Part shown: piece after piece, positions 36,901 through 49,342 of the stretch | Numbering within the stretch: the stretch's first letter is position 1 | How the letters are laid out: every line of letters begins with the position of its first letter | Assembly (NCBI GenBank): GCA_030737875.1 | Contig: CM060922.1 | Location: forward strand, 317,231,456 to 317,295,455 | Length of the DNA: 64,000 nucleotides | Source of the DNA: Allium sativum | Taxonomy: Eukaryota > Streptophyta > Magnoliopsida > Asparagales > Amaryllidaceae | Direction: 5' to 3' | Made by a program: the position numbers and the translations under genes | Notes under the pieces: model-generated | What the model saw: only the letters and a program-made list of their open reading frames with translations | Databases searched by the model: none | Told to the model about the DNA's origin: nothing

Positions 36901-37878
36901 TTTGAACGTGAAATAGTAATTAAATTTACCGATAAAACTGTCGGTGTTAGATATGGATTACTACCAGTTTTGCTCCATGGGATGAATAGGTTAGGATTGG
37001 GATAATAAATGATTACTTGGGCAAGGTTCGGTAATACCGACTAGTTTTATAAACCTTAATTTGGTTTAGAATGGGTAAAAGTTAATAAAATCTTTTGAAA
37101 TGATATCCAAAGGAAGATTAAAGAAATAGTTTAACAGAAATTTTCTTTTGTAAAATTAATGGGAACCTTTCCCATAAGATGTGAATATTTGAATAAAAGA
37201 ATGTTCTGAATTGGAATGAGGCGTATGATGTGTTTTTATAGCACTTGATTATTGATTACAAAATACGCGAGTTATTCGGAAAGATCGGGTTTATCCCATT
37301 TTGAATAACTTATACGATGACTAAAAGTCGATTATGAAGACGGTGATTGAAGATTGGAAATCTTTACAATGTTTGGATGATTAATGATGTCTTGATTGAG
37401 TTGTACACCCAAGACCAGGTAGTAAGTGGTGATCGTCCAGACGTACTTGGAGATCGACCGGATATGCGATGACCTCTCTCTTGTATTGGACATATGGGAC
37501 GAGGAATAAGGTGCCTCCGGTTTCGTTCAGACCTAGAACGGACTTGTAAACAGATGTGTGTCTGACACTGGATTTCATTATGTATTCATTGATTTCTATT
37601 AAATATATATCTTTTTGGTGGCGGAGAATTTATTTTCTTTCTTAACACCCTTCTCTGAGACGTATGAGCTAAAAGGTTGTATATTGATAGACATCAATCG
37701 TATGGCGTGGATTGTCAATATGGCATGCTAAGACGCAACGAGCATGGCTTTTGTTGAAAAGCAGAGTCTTGTGGATAGTGATCGAAGCACGACTTTAAGT
37801 AGCAAAGCTTTGTGTATAGCGTTAATTCGCGAGCCTCACACCCGGTATGAGTCAAAAACGGGATAGTGACTGTATGGA
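33961..37878 (+). mobile_element. Old giant-LTR relative, fragment 2
   Basis: This is colinear with young LTR positions from roughly 250 to 4580, at visibly lower identity. Matching landmarks include AACCGTGGACGA (34698), CTCCACACGGGT (34922), GTCAATCGATTGGTTGACAG (34982), CACCGCGCTGCGACCGTTCGCG (35560), the three GGGTTT hairpins, the ACCAGTTT-loop hairpins, ATCGTCCAGACGTACTTGGAGATC (37431) and CACACCCGGTATGA (37837). The 97-bp and 27-bp repeats are missing, so they arose or expanded in the young lineage. It is cut by CACTA-1 on the left and CACTA-3 on the right. Confidence 0.8.
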
Positions 37879-37899
37879 TACAACACCAAAATGGACAAT

Positions 37900-38290
37900 T
37901 TGAAATGGTAATAAAATGTTGCTAAAAATTTTAGAAACACCTTTTAGGTGTTGCATATTGGTATGTTGCAAATTTTTGAAACACCTATATCATGTTTCAG
38001 ATTAACAAATTGAAACACTTATTGGGTGTTTTAGATTAACAGATTGAAATTCTTAGTAAGTTTTTCAAATTGATAAACTGCAACACTTAACGAGTGTTTC
38101 AAGTTGATAATCAGCAACACTTAGTGAGTGTTTCAAATTGATAATCTGCAACACTTAATAAATGTTTCCAGATGATCACCCGTAACACTTAATAAGTGTT
38201 TCAAAATAACAACTAGCAACACTTACTAGGCATTTCAAAATGACAATCAGAAATGCTTGCTGTATGTTTCAAACTGATAATTTACCACAC
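37900..38290. repeat. CACTA-3 subterminal repeats, left
   Basis: About nine degenerate units of 40-45 bp with the inner palindrome AACACTTA-n-GAGTGTTTCAA, separated by TGATAATC(A/T)GC. They are likely transposase-binding repeats. Confidence 0.75.
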
Positions 38291-38354
38291 CACAAATGCG
38301 TTGCGAATTCAAGATATGACAAATTATTTTAAAACATGCAGTAGATACAGTAAG

Positions 38355-38854
38355 ATAAATAGATTCATTCATTCTCCAGATTAAAAGCTAAAAAATATGG
38401 AAAAAAATTCCATAAGCAAATTTATCATAATCAAATACTATAAAACAACAATAGACTATATCTTCAAAGGAACAATAAAGTAGAAATATATTACAACAAT
38501 TCCAAGTTGTACAACAAGCATAAGGTTGACAATACAACAACAAAAATAGGCAAAGATAACCAAACCTGTCCGTAAACAATTTCTATGCACGCTGGTCTAT
38601 CATATTCTTTTTAAAAAAACCACATCTACAAAAAGGGAAGACAAAAAATGATGAACTGTTAGAGTATTAGACAACACAAGAATAACATAGTTAGCGCAGA
38701 ACATAGGTGCATAAAGTAGTCAATAAATCATTCGAATGACCCGTAGATATAAATGTCTAGCTATTCATATAACCTTCTAATCTTTTTCCTTAACTTTTTG
38801 AAACATAACTGAAATCGCGAAATTTCTCGTGCCCTCATCAATATTACCTGCAAG
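38355..38854 (-). other. No gene recognised between subterminal repeats and MCM2 relic
   Basis: AT-rich sequence with one 63-codon frame (38388-38579, minus) rich in Cys and Phe that I do not recognise. It may be 3' exon or UTR sequence of the captured MCM2 copy. Confidence 0.3.
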
Positions 38855-40101
38855 TTGGTCCTCTAAGTTAGCACCTTTTGTTTTTGATTTGGCATGACTG
38901 TCTACAACAAATCTTGCAAGCATTTCATCAATAACTGGATCAACAACATCCTACATTTCAATTGATTAGATTAGAACAACAATATTGACGTAAAACAACT
39001 ATGAAAATGACTTTAAGAAAGAAATGAACCTTGACAACGAAGAGGATGTCAAATCGAGATACAATTTTCCACGTTTGGAGTAAACATTTTCAATGAATCA
39101 TACCTAATAACCTGAACTTTGTTAAATTCATATGAATTGGAAAACGTAAGACAGTAAAATATACCAAATTCACCTTCCATGAGCCTGGAGAGATGTTAAA
39201 ATTCTGGCCTTAGACATACTGATACTTTGTCATTCCATGGCTTCGTGAATACTAACCCTGCATATATGATGAGTAACACATTAATTCCATGAGTGATCAA
39301 CTAGGGCTGCAAGCTAAACATAAGACAAGAATCTCAAACTTAAATATCATTTTAAAACCTAACGCATCACAATTACAATTGAAGCCCATTTTGCATGTTC
39401 TGTTAGAACAATTTTTAGTACCTGTCATGTTCATTCATTTTGTCAAATTCGTCAATCATACAAATTCCTCTATCAGCCAAAGCTAAACCTCCTCCTTCAA
39501 GAGTCCATTCCTTTGTAACTAAAGCACCTTTACCAGTTGTGTGGACTGCGCTATGTTCTGTTTTCTCCACATACCTATGCAACAAAATATATTAAATTTT
39601 CCTAAGTTTATTCCACAAAGAAATCATTATAATATTCTTCTTTACGTCCTCTTACTTAAGGAACTAGGATTTAGTAGTGTCCGGATCACCTAACAGAAGA
39701 ACATTGATGTCACCCTTTAGTCGATGTTTTCCTTTCACATTTTTTTTGTTGATCACCAAGCATGGCAAGTGTAATTGCTGTTTTGATATCTTCATGGCCA
39801 TGAATTGATGGTGCAATAGACCTTACGATCTGTATCAAAACATCTTTCATGTTAATAGATAATCATAAGATAAAATCAGAACAGGATATTATGCGACAAA
39901 CTACTGGCCCGTTCTCCGATTTTTGGATCCTTGGCCAGCTTTTCAATCTTTGCCTTGTCGTCGTCTGTAGGTTTGTATGCTGCAAAAAGGTCTTGTTTTT
40001 CTGTAACATAATTGGCTTCAACCATGGTTGCAAAAACAGTAAATCCCTTTTTTGTGTTCAATGATAAATCAAAGTTGTCAGTGTAAATCCCAGTTACTTC
40101 C
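38855..40101 (-). pseudogene. MCM2: MCM2 replicative helicase pseudogene fragment
   Basis: Exon-like blocks on the minus strand follow the plant MCM2 order. The block near 39905-40101 has EVTGIYTDNFDLSLNTKKG, VEANYVTEKQDLFAAYK and KLAKDPKIGER. That near 39655-39832 has SIAPSIHGHEDIKTAITLAM, a frameshift in an A run, and a damaged Walker A (GDPDTTKS then a stop). That at 39421-39576 has [20 protein letters not shown] and FDKMN (Walker B intact), with a deletion after TTGKGA. That at 39168-39258 has VSIHEAME then a stop, and ISMSKARILTSLQA. Those near 38855-39065 have SRFDILFVVK and DEMLARFVVDSHAK. MCM2 is one subunit of the MCM2-7 helicase. Introns are retained, so it was copied as genomic DNA. 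It cannot encode a working ATPase. Confidence 0.85.
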
Positions 40102-41382
40102 AGAAAAGAAAAAGAAAAACAATTTGGATTACAAGCTGGATGGCATGTAAGTCCCTACTTGATATATAACAATATTAGCACAAGTGAGTTCATACTACAT
40201 GATCAATGCCATTAATATTATTGCCAATGTTAATGAAATATTATAACAATATTCATTTCAAAATGAATACTGAGAACTCCACATCCTATGACCACTCTAA
40301 TTCATCCATGAATTTTGAGAATTCACTTTAGCACATCGGCCCACCTCAAATTATCATCAACCCTACATACCCCACCTCGAATTATCCAAAACCAACTCCA
40401 TGCTATCCAAATACCCTACAATGAAAATAACCTTTTTGTCTTTCTGAAAGTCTAACTCAATAGTAATTATTACTAGGAGCTATCTGGCTGCTTATCAAAA
40501 ATGCTATTAGATATAGAATTCAAAATTTTTTTTTAGAACTAGAAGAATATGACTTAACAGAAGTGACATACATAGTAACTCAAACAACAAACGCACACAC
40601 ACCGCATAGCATCTGCTCTCGTTAGTTTACTACACTGCCACATAACTTAATGCTCACTAAAGTTACAAACATATGTATGAACCTAGTTGCTGACATAGGA
40701 ATTAAAACCAGAGAGGTAAAATAATATGACAACAGATTGACAAACAGAGAAAAAAACATACTCTACATACCTATATGACAGCGTATATACATTCACTTAA
40801 GGAACCTTGAAATTCCATGACTTTTTAACAAAAAATCAAATGTATGCAGTTTGACAATTTAAAATAAACTACTGTTTTTTCCGTTCTCAATGTCAACAGT
40901 TTCTAGGTTAAAATAGAGCATTGTGGGATTATAGAAACCTGATTCGCATTAAGGGTGTTAAAAATTAAAACAAACAAAAGATATAATTCAAGTGTGGTTA
41001 CATATACGTATGTTATATGTATAATGCAACAGGATTTTAGATATGAATCCCAAACAATTTAGGATATTCTACCAGATAAAAAGATAAAACTGCTGCCAAA
41101 TAGCAGCACCAAATTACCCGACAATAATGGCCTAACCTAGTGGATAGCTTGCTCTTAGATGGGTACCAGGTTTTTTTAAATTTTCCAGAAAAACCAGTGA
41201 ACTATGAAAGTATGAATCCTGTTAGTAAAGGAGACAATGTACATTTTAAAGGCTAATAATCTAGTATCAAGTGGCACAAACATTATTTGATCATGAAATA
41301 GTCAACCTGGCATAAACATTATTTCGGTATCAGAACCAAAATGGAGTAAACGGTCTCCATCATCATCATATCACATCACATG
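40102..41382. other. CACTA-3 interior, no gene recognised
   Basis: AT-rich sequence with no open frame above 70 codons, no LRR-, MCM- or transposase-like blocks that I can see, and no obvious repeats. It may be intron or flanking sequence captured with MCM2. Confidence 0.4.
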
Positions 41383-42088
41383 CAGCGGCGTAGCCAGGAA
41401 TTTCTGTTGGCAGGGGCACAACGAAAAGTTTCATGCTTTGAAGGCCGCAATTTCGAACTTTTTTCTTTATTATTTCCAAAAATCTAGGCTAATGGAATGC
41501 TAATTTGACAGAAGGTCCACCTTTGCTACTCTACAATGACAGTGGTACTATGTAAGTCATAAAACTTTTACAATGGCCGATTCATTAAACACCGAAGAAA
41601 ATGCACTGAGTACGTATTCTATGGATGCAAAGATGATGATATTATCAATTCTTCTCATGTTGATGGTGAAAATAATGGAAGTGCTCAGGGAGCAGAAGGT
41701 TCACCTTTGCTGCTCCGATGACTTTGTTACTCAGTGCATTTTCTTTATTTTCACCATAGTAACATAGTCATCGGAGCATGAAACTTTTCATTGTGCCCCT
41801 GCCAACATAAATTCCTGGCTACAGTGGAGCTCCACGGCGACTCTTCCTCCAATCCATTAGTATTTAAGCTGGGTTGAATTCAGATATGAGCACTTGATTT
41901 TATAGATATGTGATAGCTGATTTTAATGAAGGAACAATTTTTTGTTGGAAGTTAAAAAAGACACGCTACTTAGATTGGATTGTAGAAAACGTTTGTCGAT
42001 TTCTTTCACTATTGAATTAGAAGGAAAAAAATCTTAAATCCTGGGAGGGTCACGTGCCCTCCCTAGGCTGCATATGGCTCCGCCAGTG
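41383..42088. mobile_element. Non-autonomous hAT-type element, 706 bp
   Basis: Ends are CAGCGGCGTAGCCAGG and, inverted, CACTGGCGGAGCCAT, with a perfect 8-bp duplication ATCACATG at 41375-41382 and 42089-42096. Inside, a second inverted repeat (near 41391-41440 versus 41776-41825, GTAGCCAGGAATTT.TGTTGG) and a smaller one around AAAATGCACTGAGTA form a foldback. There is no transposase frame. Confidence 0.85.
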
Positions 42089-42096
42089 ATCACATG

Positions 42097-44733
42097 TCAT
42101 CAGATATGTCTCATCTTCCCTACTCCTAATATTTTGAACAACTTAATATAATATTCGGTACCAAGTTCTCTTTATAAGACAACCCATCCTCCACCAAGCT
42201 GCCCATCCTCAGCATCCTAGCCACTCCATTCCCTTCCTTCAGAATCGCAGGCGCAGCGACAGCTAAGGTGGCGGAGCACCACAAAGACGCTGCGGAACAT
42301 CCTGCACCGGGGATGGAGCATTGAATTTTGTCGGGAACAAGTCAGATTGGAGGTTCTCAACCACACAATTTTGGTGAAGGAGGGTTGATGAGAATAAATT
42401 ACGGTCAAACCGGAATCGGTGGTGAGAAGGAAATGGTAATTAAATGGGAGAGTGTGACCTTGGTCGGTCTTTATTTTATTACGAAAAGGTCATTATGTGC
42501 ATGATTTTATTGGTGGTGCATTATGCATTCATGCTTACATGCAAAGTAGATAATAGCTACTTTTACATCAAAACAACAATCTTTTCTATGACATTCCTCG
42601 CTAGCTTACGGATCTCTACTGAGATGCTCTAAATCCTCTATTCATTTACATTAGATTCAGCATGAAAAAATGCTGATTGTAATTTTTATCATACCTAACT
42701 GCTTGGCTGACTAAAAGACAGTCTAGAGCAAAACCAACACATGGAACTGAGGCAAGAATGGAGGAAACTTATGTTAAAAGGTGAATGTTTGATTTGAAAC
42801 AAATATGTATTGTTGGTGACCTTTAATCTACAAAGTATCTGGTTGCTTAGCATGTGCATTCAAATGTATTATTGTTGGTGACCTTTGATTTGAAATTCCA
42901 TTACTTTTTAACAAAAAAAAAACAAACAAACAAATGTATGCAGCTTAACATGTGCATTCAATTACTAAGGCAACTGTTTTCCCTTTTTGTTTCCCATGCT
43001 CTTTGTTGTTGTTAATCCACCAAATCTCATTATTGACCTTAAAGATAAACCTACCAAATCTCACTATCGGCCTTAAAGACAAACCTGATTATACATGTTC
43101 AACACAACTTTCAGTTTCTGATTATGCATGTTCAACACAACTTTCAGTAGAGAGGGAAATATAGGGCAAGTCATGAACAAAAAAGCTAACTTCAAGAACA
43201 TGGATTACCTGCCATAACTGATAATCCTGAGAGACGAACTATTCCAGAATAAGTGAAGTACAATTTATAGCTACCAATACCTGTAAACGAAGGAGAGGAG
43301 TTCATGCTCACTCTGCATATTATCAGCAAACGTTTGTATATTTTTACCATTTGCATTAGACATCTCATTGATAGGCTGCATGGCACTTCTGATGCTAAAG
43401 TTTCCAATGCTTGTTAGATTACTAGCCTTCAGCTTAGAAACACAGACCAGAGTATGTATCCAACTAAAAGTGGCTTTAAAAAGTTAATTTTATCAATAGG
43501 GCATATATTGTGTGTTATGACTAAGGAAGGGCATAAGAAACAGGAAGATTCGATCTGCATGCATAAAATACTACTGCATCGACATGTTAGACTATATAGA
43601 AAAAAAAATATGAATACTTAAAAATCTAAATGGAAAACAAGCCGAATACTGAAGGATTTAGCGCAGTTACGGTGCAATAACAAATAATTATGTAGTCAAA
43701 AATACGTACACCTGAGGTGGCTAGATTATTTTCACGAAAACAAACTGAGAAACAATAAGTAGTACTGGCAGATAAGATATGCTACTACTATGTTAGATCA
43801 GCTCAAGATTGATGTCCATCCTTCAGAAAAGAGTACTGGAAATTGAGAATACTTAATTTACACGAAGAATCACTACATAAACCTTCCATATGTTAACTAA
43901 GAAATTAACCTTTTCCTTTTATCGTTCATTAATCTATTTGGCAAAAAGGTATGCAATAACTAAAATCACTGGATATCTTACTGTAAATGGTAAACAGATT
44001 CGATCATTTAGGCTTCTTAAGAGAGCATCAAGAGGAAATTTGCTAATTTTTACACAACTGAAAATTAGCAACATAAATTTGTGGACATTTCTACATATTG
44101 AATAAACATGCAAGGGGTTAAAAACCAGCAGCAAGGAAAGTGGTATCTGCTACTTGATTAACAATATCAATAATCAATACCATGGCATGATTAGAGAACA
44201 ACTGAACTGGAGAATCACACCATAAATCGATCAAGATTAGGTTAGTTACAGAAAATAGAAGATTTAAGGGTACTATAGAAGAGAACAGCCAATGGATGCC
44301 AGATCCACTTTGTCCAGCAGCAATTATCATGGGACCTGCTAAACATCGAATCTAGAGGAATCCTTCTATCAGTATGGCCTATGTTATAGGGAAATGGTCA
44401 TATAACAAAAATATTGATGCAGATTCACAGTCTAAAAATCTTTAAATCATATTATTGCATATTTTAGACAGTTTATATTTAAGAACTATCAACCGCTTGC
44501 ATAGACATTTTAGATAACTGTCAATTGCAGAGAACTATTGATTTTTGAAGTATCAAAGAGAATATCATACAGGTTTGCCTGTAAGCAAATATATAGCCAT
44601 AGCATAAAAATCAAAAGACTAGAAGACAGAATAGAAAATAGAATGAGAGTAATATGCACAGAAATTATTAAACTAAGACTCTTCATCATAATCGGTAATG
44701 AATAAAATGTGAACATCATGATTTTGCTATGAA
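42097..44733 (-). other. CACTA-3 interior with unassigned exon-like blocks
   Basis: No recognised gene. Minus-strand blocks that look exon-like are 42217-42408 (GC-richer, 63 codons), 43262-43435 (reading NFSIRSAMQPINEMSNANGK and ending at a GT) and about 44270-44338 (GPMIIAAGQSGSGIHWLF). They may be remnants of further captured genes. I could not name a source, and the frames are short. Confidence 0.3.
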
Positions 44734-45823
44734 CTAGATGTTATGCAAAATTGCACCTTTACGGAAGAACAATAAACAGGATCTAGATTTGCCAATTGAA
44801 CACCAATTTAATATGATAGCAATTATTCTATTACATCAACAAAATAGTAAATAAGTATAACATAGAAAGAAAGAAACACAATATTTATACTGATTCCACT
44901 ATCATCAAGAAGATAGTGTACGTCCAGTCCAACAGAAAGAGATTTTATTCCACATGATAGAATACAAGAGATTACAAAATAAGAGTTTACATATCAAAAC
45001 CTCAATCAGGTTTAACAAGAAGAGACTCCATTGGGGATCATTGGCTCCAAGCCAGGATGGATTTACACTAAAGTCTACCCCTCAATATATAGTCAGTGCA
45101 AATCTATGTGAATCATCAATTAAATTACCAACATATGGTAATAATATAATGGAGGCAATTTATCATAACAACAAATGTGCAAACATAGGAAGTAAATCAA
45201 TCTGTTTGTTTAGCATAGATGAAAGAAATTAATCCCTTAATTTATTTCTCTGCCATCTCATCAAATGCAATCAATGCATTCCCATTATAAAAATATTTAC
45301 TTTCCATTCTTTGCAAATTTGCTCCGATCAATTTGTGATTTTGTATCACCAAATTCAACACTCCACCTTGATGCAAAATCACATATCTCCAGCACCCCAC
45401 CTCGAGTCAAATTCTCTTCTCATCATAAAACTCTTCAACAGAACTCCACCTTCAATCAAAATCTCACAATGAGATACACCAAAAATGAATATTTACCAAA
45501 TGGGTTCCAGCAAAGCCACCCCCCATCACACAATTGTTAACGAGCTCAGACTACGTCCTCACCCGCCAACAAAATGTTGCAAATATCCAATATATAAAAA
45601 AAGGCAGATTCTAAAGTAATCTCAACACCACCAAGACCAAAAAATTATTCTCTCAATTAAAACCAACCTCGATTTCAAGGCAACGAGATACACCCAGTCG
45701 ATTTGAAAGGACTACGACCACACATCGATTACAAACACAACCCACCACCTGCAAAAGATGCATCTACCACATGAGCTGCACCGTACATCAACCAACGGTC
45801 TAAAAAGTGCTTGCAATAACATC

Positions 45824-46014
45824 GACACCCGTCTAACACTTGACCAGAGCTCCTTTTTCGATCACCCCGGATCCCTCGAGCATCATCAACGTGAAGACCC
45901 ATGTCTAAACTACAATGATCTCTGTCTTGACACCCGTCTATCACTTGACCTGAGCTCCTTTCCTGATCATCTTGGATCCCTCGAGCATCATCAACATGAA
46001 GACCCCTGTCAGAA
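45824..46014 (-). repeat. 105-bp tandem repeat with VDDARGI peptide
   Basis: Two copies start at 45824 and 45929 (GACACCCGTCTA..CACTTGACC ... GGATCCCTCGAGCATCATCAA). On the minus strand they lie in a 112-codon frame (45729-46067), each giving a GLHVDDARGI-like peptide followed by RSSGQV(I/L)DGC. A single related copy is the last coding part of the neighbouring Copia element. Confidence 0.65.
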
Positions 46015-46706
46015 ACATGATCAAAACTTCTCAAATCCAATAGTCCCTTCAACGCAGTAATCTCCATACCACGTCAAAGTTCCCAGATTGGAACGCTCTT
46101 CACTCTCAACATAATCTCCTCCACCAAAGTCTTCTTTATTTCCCCAAAATAGTAACAGCATAATCACCACTGAATCTACCAACCTTTGTAGAAATAATTG
46201 ATGCATAATTTAAAACAAATCGCCTCGCTCTGATACCAATCTGTTATGCAAAATTGCGCCTTTGCGAAAGAATAATAAAGAGAAACTAGATTTGCCAATT
46301 GAACACCAATCTAATCTGATAGCAATTATTCTATTACATCAACAAAATAGTAAATAACTATAACATAGAAACAAAGAGAAACAATATTTATACTGGTTCC
46401 ACTATCATCGAGAAGATAGTGTACGTCCAGTCCAATAGAGAGAGATTTTATTCCACATGAGAGAATACAAGAGATTACAAAATAAGAGTTTACATATCAA
46501 AACCTCAATCAGGTTTAACAAGAAGAGACACCATTGGGGATCACTGGCTCCAAGTCAGGATGGGTTTACACTAAAGTCTACCCCTCAATATATAGACAGT
46601 GCAAATCTATGTGAGTCATCAATTAAATTACCAACCTATGGTAATAATATAATGGAGACAAATTGCCATAACAACAAATGTGCAAACATAGGAAGTAAAT
46701 CAATCC

Positions 46707-46745
46707 ATACAATGAAGAGAGTGAGTGCTTGAACATCATGATTTT
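46707..46745 (+). repeat. 39-bp patch of flanking DNA inside the 5' LTR
   Basis: The 39 bases at 46707-46745 are identical to 46783-46821, which lies outside the element past its target duplication. They replace about 130 bp of LTR that is present in the partner LTR (about 45202-45334), which explains the LTR length difference. Confidence 0.8.
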
Positions 46746-46821
46746 TGATTTTGTATCACCAAATTCAACACTAGATTCATCTATACAATGAAGAGAGTGA
46801 GTGCTTGAACATCATGATTTT

Positions 46822-47492
46822 ACTTGACTCAGACAATTGATTTGAAGTCATCATCTAGGTACTCTGGTAATATTTTTTGGGAATTAAATTTACTTAAAGA
46901 GCCAAAAGTACATGTAAACAATTTCAATGATATACTTACACATACATATCCAGTTGGAAATTCCATGAAGGGAAAATAAATGCTCAAAATCAAATTTCCT
47001 AACGCATAGCTTAGCAGTCTGAAACCTACCTAAAGAACTAGCAGAGGAAACTTTCCTGAAAAAATTATTAGACCACATAAGAATTATTTCCTTTAATATG
47101 CACAGTTATATTCACATTTGTTTTGTCGAAATCATATAAATTATTCAAACTTTACTATGTATGAGAATATGGATTTTCTATTCTATTCTAGATACTAGTG
47201 TATAGTTTCACAAAGTTATCCCATTATAGCAAATCTGAATCTTAAAGGATCTGCATAACATAGACAAAGATGAAATTTTGAAACAAATACATCACAAAGT
47301 ACATCAAAGTTTGCATGTTACTCAAGTTACATGACATAATTGCAAAAAGAAATTTACCGTTAGAAAAGTCGTAATCATCAGACAAAGTTTCCTTTTCCAT
47401 TTTTTCCATTTGTGAATCTGGATGGTAAAACTAAAACAAATAAATTGATAGATTTGTAAATTAACACTTGAAATTGAACAGGAAACTGCCAT
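46822..47492 (-). other. CACTA-3 interior between two Copia insertions
   Basis: No recognised gene. A minus-strand block near 47365-47425 reads DSQMEKMEKETLSDDYDFSN, between an AG and a following GTAAAT, and could be a captured exon. The rest is AT-rich. Confidence 0.3.
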
Positions 47493-48161
47493 TGCTCTGT
47501 TGGGGTTTTGTGCGCAGCGGAAGCTTGACAAAATGCCAAGAAAAATAGGATCTTTATCACCCAATCACTTGAAGATGAATATGATTGAAAAAACATAAAA
47601 ACAATATAAAAAATATCGAAAATATGAGCACACGATATTCCACCAACCACCCTCTTTATTGATTCACTAATAAAAATTGTTTACAAATGACCTCAACTAT
47701 CGTTACAAACAATTACAACTTGAACCAATAACCTTATTGAAAAATAGGTAGAGAATATCTAATGGCTAAAAAAGTTGAGGAGAAAGACAATGAAGAATAA
47801 TGGCAAATTTTCCACATCTAATGAAGAGATTAGCTAGCCCTTTTTTATAGTGAGAACTGCTTCATGCCCAAGAAAAACTTGGCTTCATGCCCAAGAAAAT
47901 TTGGCTCCCAAATATCTTCATATATGTTATAAAACTATTTGGTTAAGCACCAAATATCCTTGCAATAAATGTCCACAAATATAGCAACCAATATCTCTCC
48001 ATAAAATCTAGCATCAAATCTCTTCATCAAATCTAGCACCAAATCTCTTCATCAAATCTAGCATCAAATATCTCCATAAAATCTCACAACAAATCTCTCC
48101 ACAAAATATGTAAGATTATTTATCGCCCAAAATTGTGATTTGCGTATCACCAATTTCAACA

Positions 48162-48461
48162 CTCCACCTTGATACTAAATCACATCTCCTCCACTCAAAC
48201 AATAGTCCCTTAGCTCTCATTTTCAACCTTTCTTTCTCAATTAACATCATTACAAACCTCCACCATCGCCCACTAATGATGCACCTCTCTTATCCGTGCA
48301 CCATGCCACTAGCGATCTTCAAAAGCATTTGTAATACCACAAAGACCTCCATCTCGTCTTTGTGGATTTCACAACTCGACATCCGTCTTTCGCTTGACAT
48401 GACCTCTTCATCTCCGGGATCCCTCGAGCATCATCAACATCTGGACCCTTGTCGATACCAT
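48162..48461 (-). mobile_element. Copia internal region, 3' segment and PPT
   Basis: 300 bp between CACTA-2 and the 3' LTR. It begins (minus strand) with a short coding tail containing PDVDDARGI, followed by non-coding sequence and the PPT TCAAGGTGGAG next to the LTR (48162-48172). The tail resembles the 105-bp repeat of the 2.0-kb Copia element. Confidence 0.7.
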
Positions 48462-48463
48462 CA

Positions 48464-48790
48464 CTACAACAAAAACACCATATTACAACTTTAATTTTAC
48501 AACGGTGGTAATCGCACCGTTGTAATAAATGGGTTTTTACAACGGTGGTAAAAGCACCGTTGTAATAAATGGTTTTTTACAACGGTGGTATAAACACCGT
48601 TGTAACTACAACAAAAACACCATATTACAACTTTAATTTTACAACGGTGGTTAAAGCACCGTTGTAATAAATGTGTTTTACAACTTTTTTCCAGAAAAGT
48701 TGTAATAAATTTATTTTTAACAACTGTGTTATTTTGACAGTTGTAATAAAAGCCTATCACAACTTTTATTTTTTGACTGTTGTAATATAT
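48464..48790. repeat. Tandemly duplicated left terminus and subterminal palindromes of CACTA-2
   Basis: CTACAACAAAAACACC occurs at 48464 and again at 48606, each followed by the same TTACAACTTTAATTTTACAA and alternating ACAACGGTGG/CACCGTTGT blocks. The inner copy has lost the initial CA (TA instead). Confidence 0.88.
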
Positions 48791-49330
48791 GACTATATTT
48801 TAATATTAATTATTTTCATTAAATAATTTTTAATAATTAATATTAACAACTAATTAGTAATTATTAATTAATAACCTATATATTAATATTAAATATTTAA
48901 TTAAAAATACTTCAATAAATAAATAATTCATGCTAATAATTAGTAATTGACAACCAATTAGTAATTATTAATTAATAATCAATAAATACATATTAAATAT
49001 TTAATTAAAAATACATCAATAAATAAATAATTCCTACTAATAATTACTAATTAACAACCAATTAGTAATTATTTAATAATAATCAATATATAAATATTAA
49101 ATATTTAATTAAAAATAATTATTTATAACTACTTCATTATTAAGTACTAGTAATTAATTAGTAAGTAATAACTAATGAGCGGTTAATAATCAATTAATTA
49201 ATAATCAATAAGTAAATAACAATTAATAAATATTTAATTTATAATTAATCATGACTATTAGTAGTAATTAATATTTAGTATATAATATTTTTTAATAAGT
49301 AATCGTTATTGAAAGTTTTTCCAAAATCTT
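48791..49330. repeat. AT-rich low-complexity tract of CACTA-2
   Basis: Almost only A and T, with recurring AATTAATAATTA and AACCAATTAGTAATTATT, and no coding potential. CACTA-1 carries a similar tract near its right end, which shows the two elements are reversed relative to each other. Confidence 0.8.
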
Positions 49331-49342
49331 TTGTCAAATATG

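Larger units (their letters stand above)
44739..46770 (-). mobile_element. Short non-autonomous Copia-type LTR element (2.0 kb)
   Basis: Two LTRs in direct orientation (3' LTR 44739-45360, 622 bp; 5' LTR 46242-46770, 529 bp) surround an 881-bp internal region. On the minus strand it has LTR start TGTTGAATTTGG, end TGCATAACA, a 3-nt spacer, PBS TGGTATCAGAGC (complement of 46227-46238) and PPT TCAAGGTGGAG. A 5-bp duplication CTAGA flanks it (44734-44738 and 46771-46775). No gag or pol is present, so it is TRIM-like in content. Its LTR tip and PPT match the Copia element at 47498-55080, so both probably use the same helper. Confidence 0.92.

Noticed and set aside
41573..41767. 64-codon frame MADSLNTEENALS...
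   Set aside because: It lies inside the hAT foldback, with both ends of the frame built from its internal inverted repeat.
43872..43884. CACTACATAAACC as another CACTA left end
   Set aside because: There are no subterminal repeats, no matching right end and no 3-bp duplication. It is a chance match.
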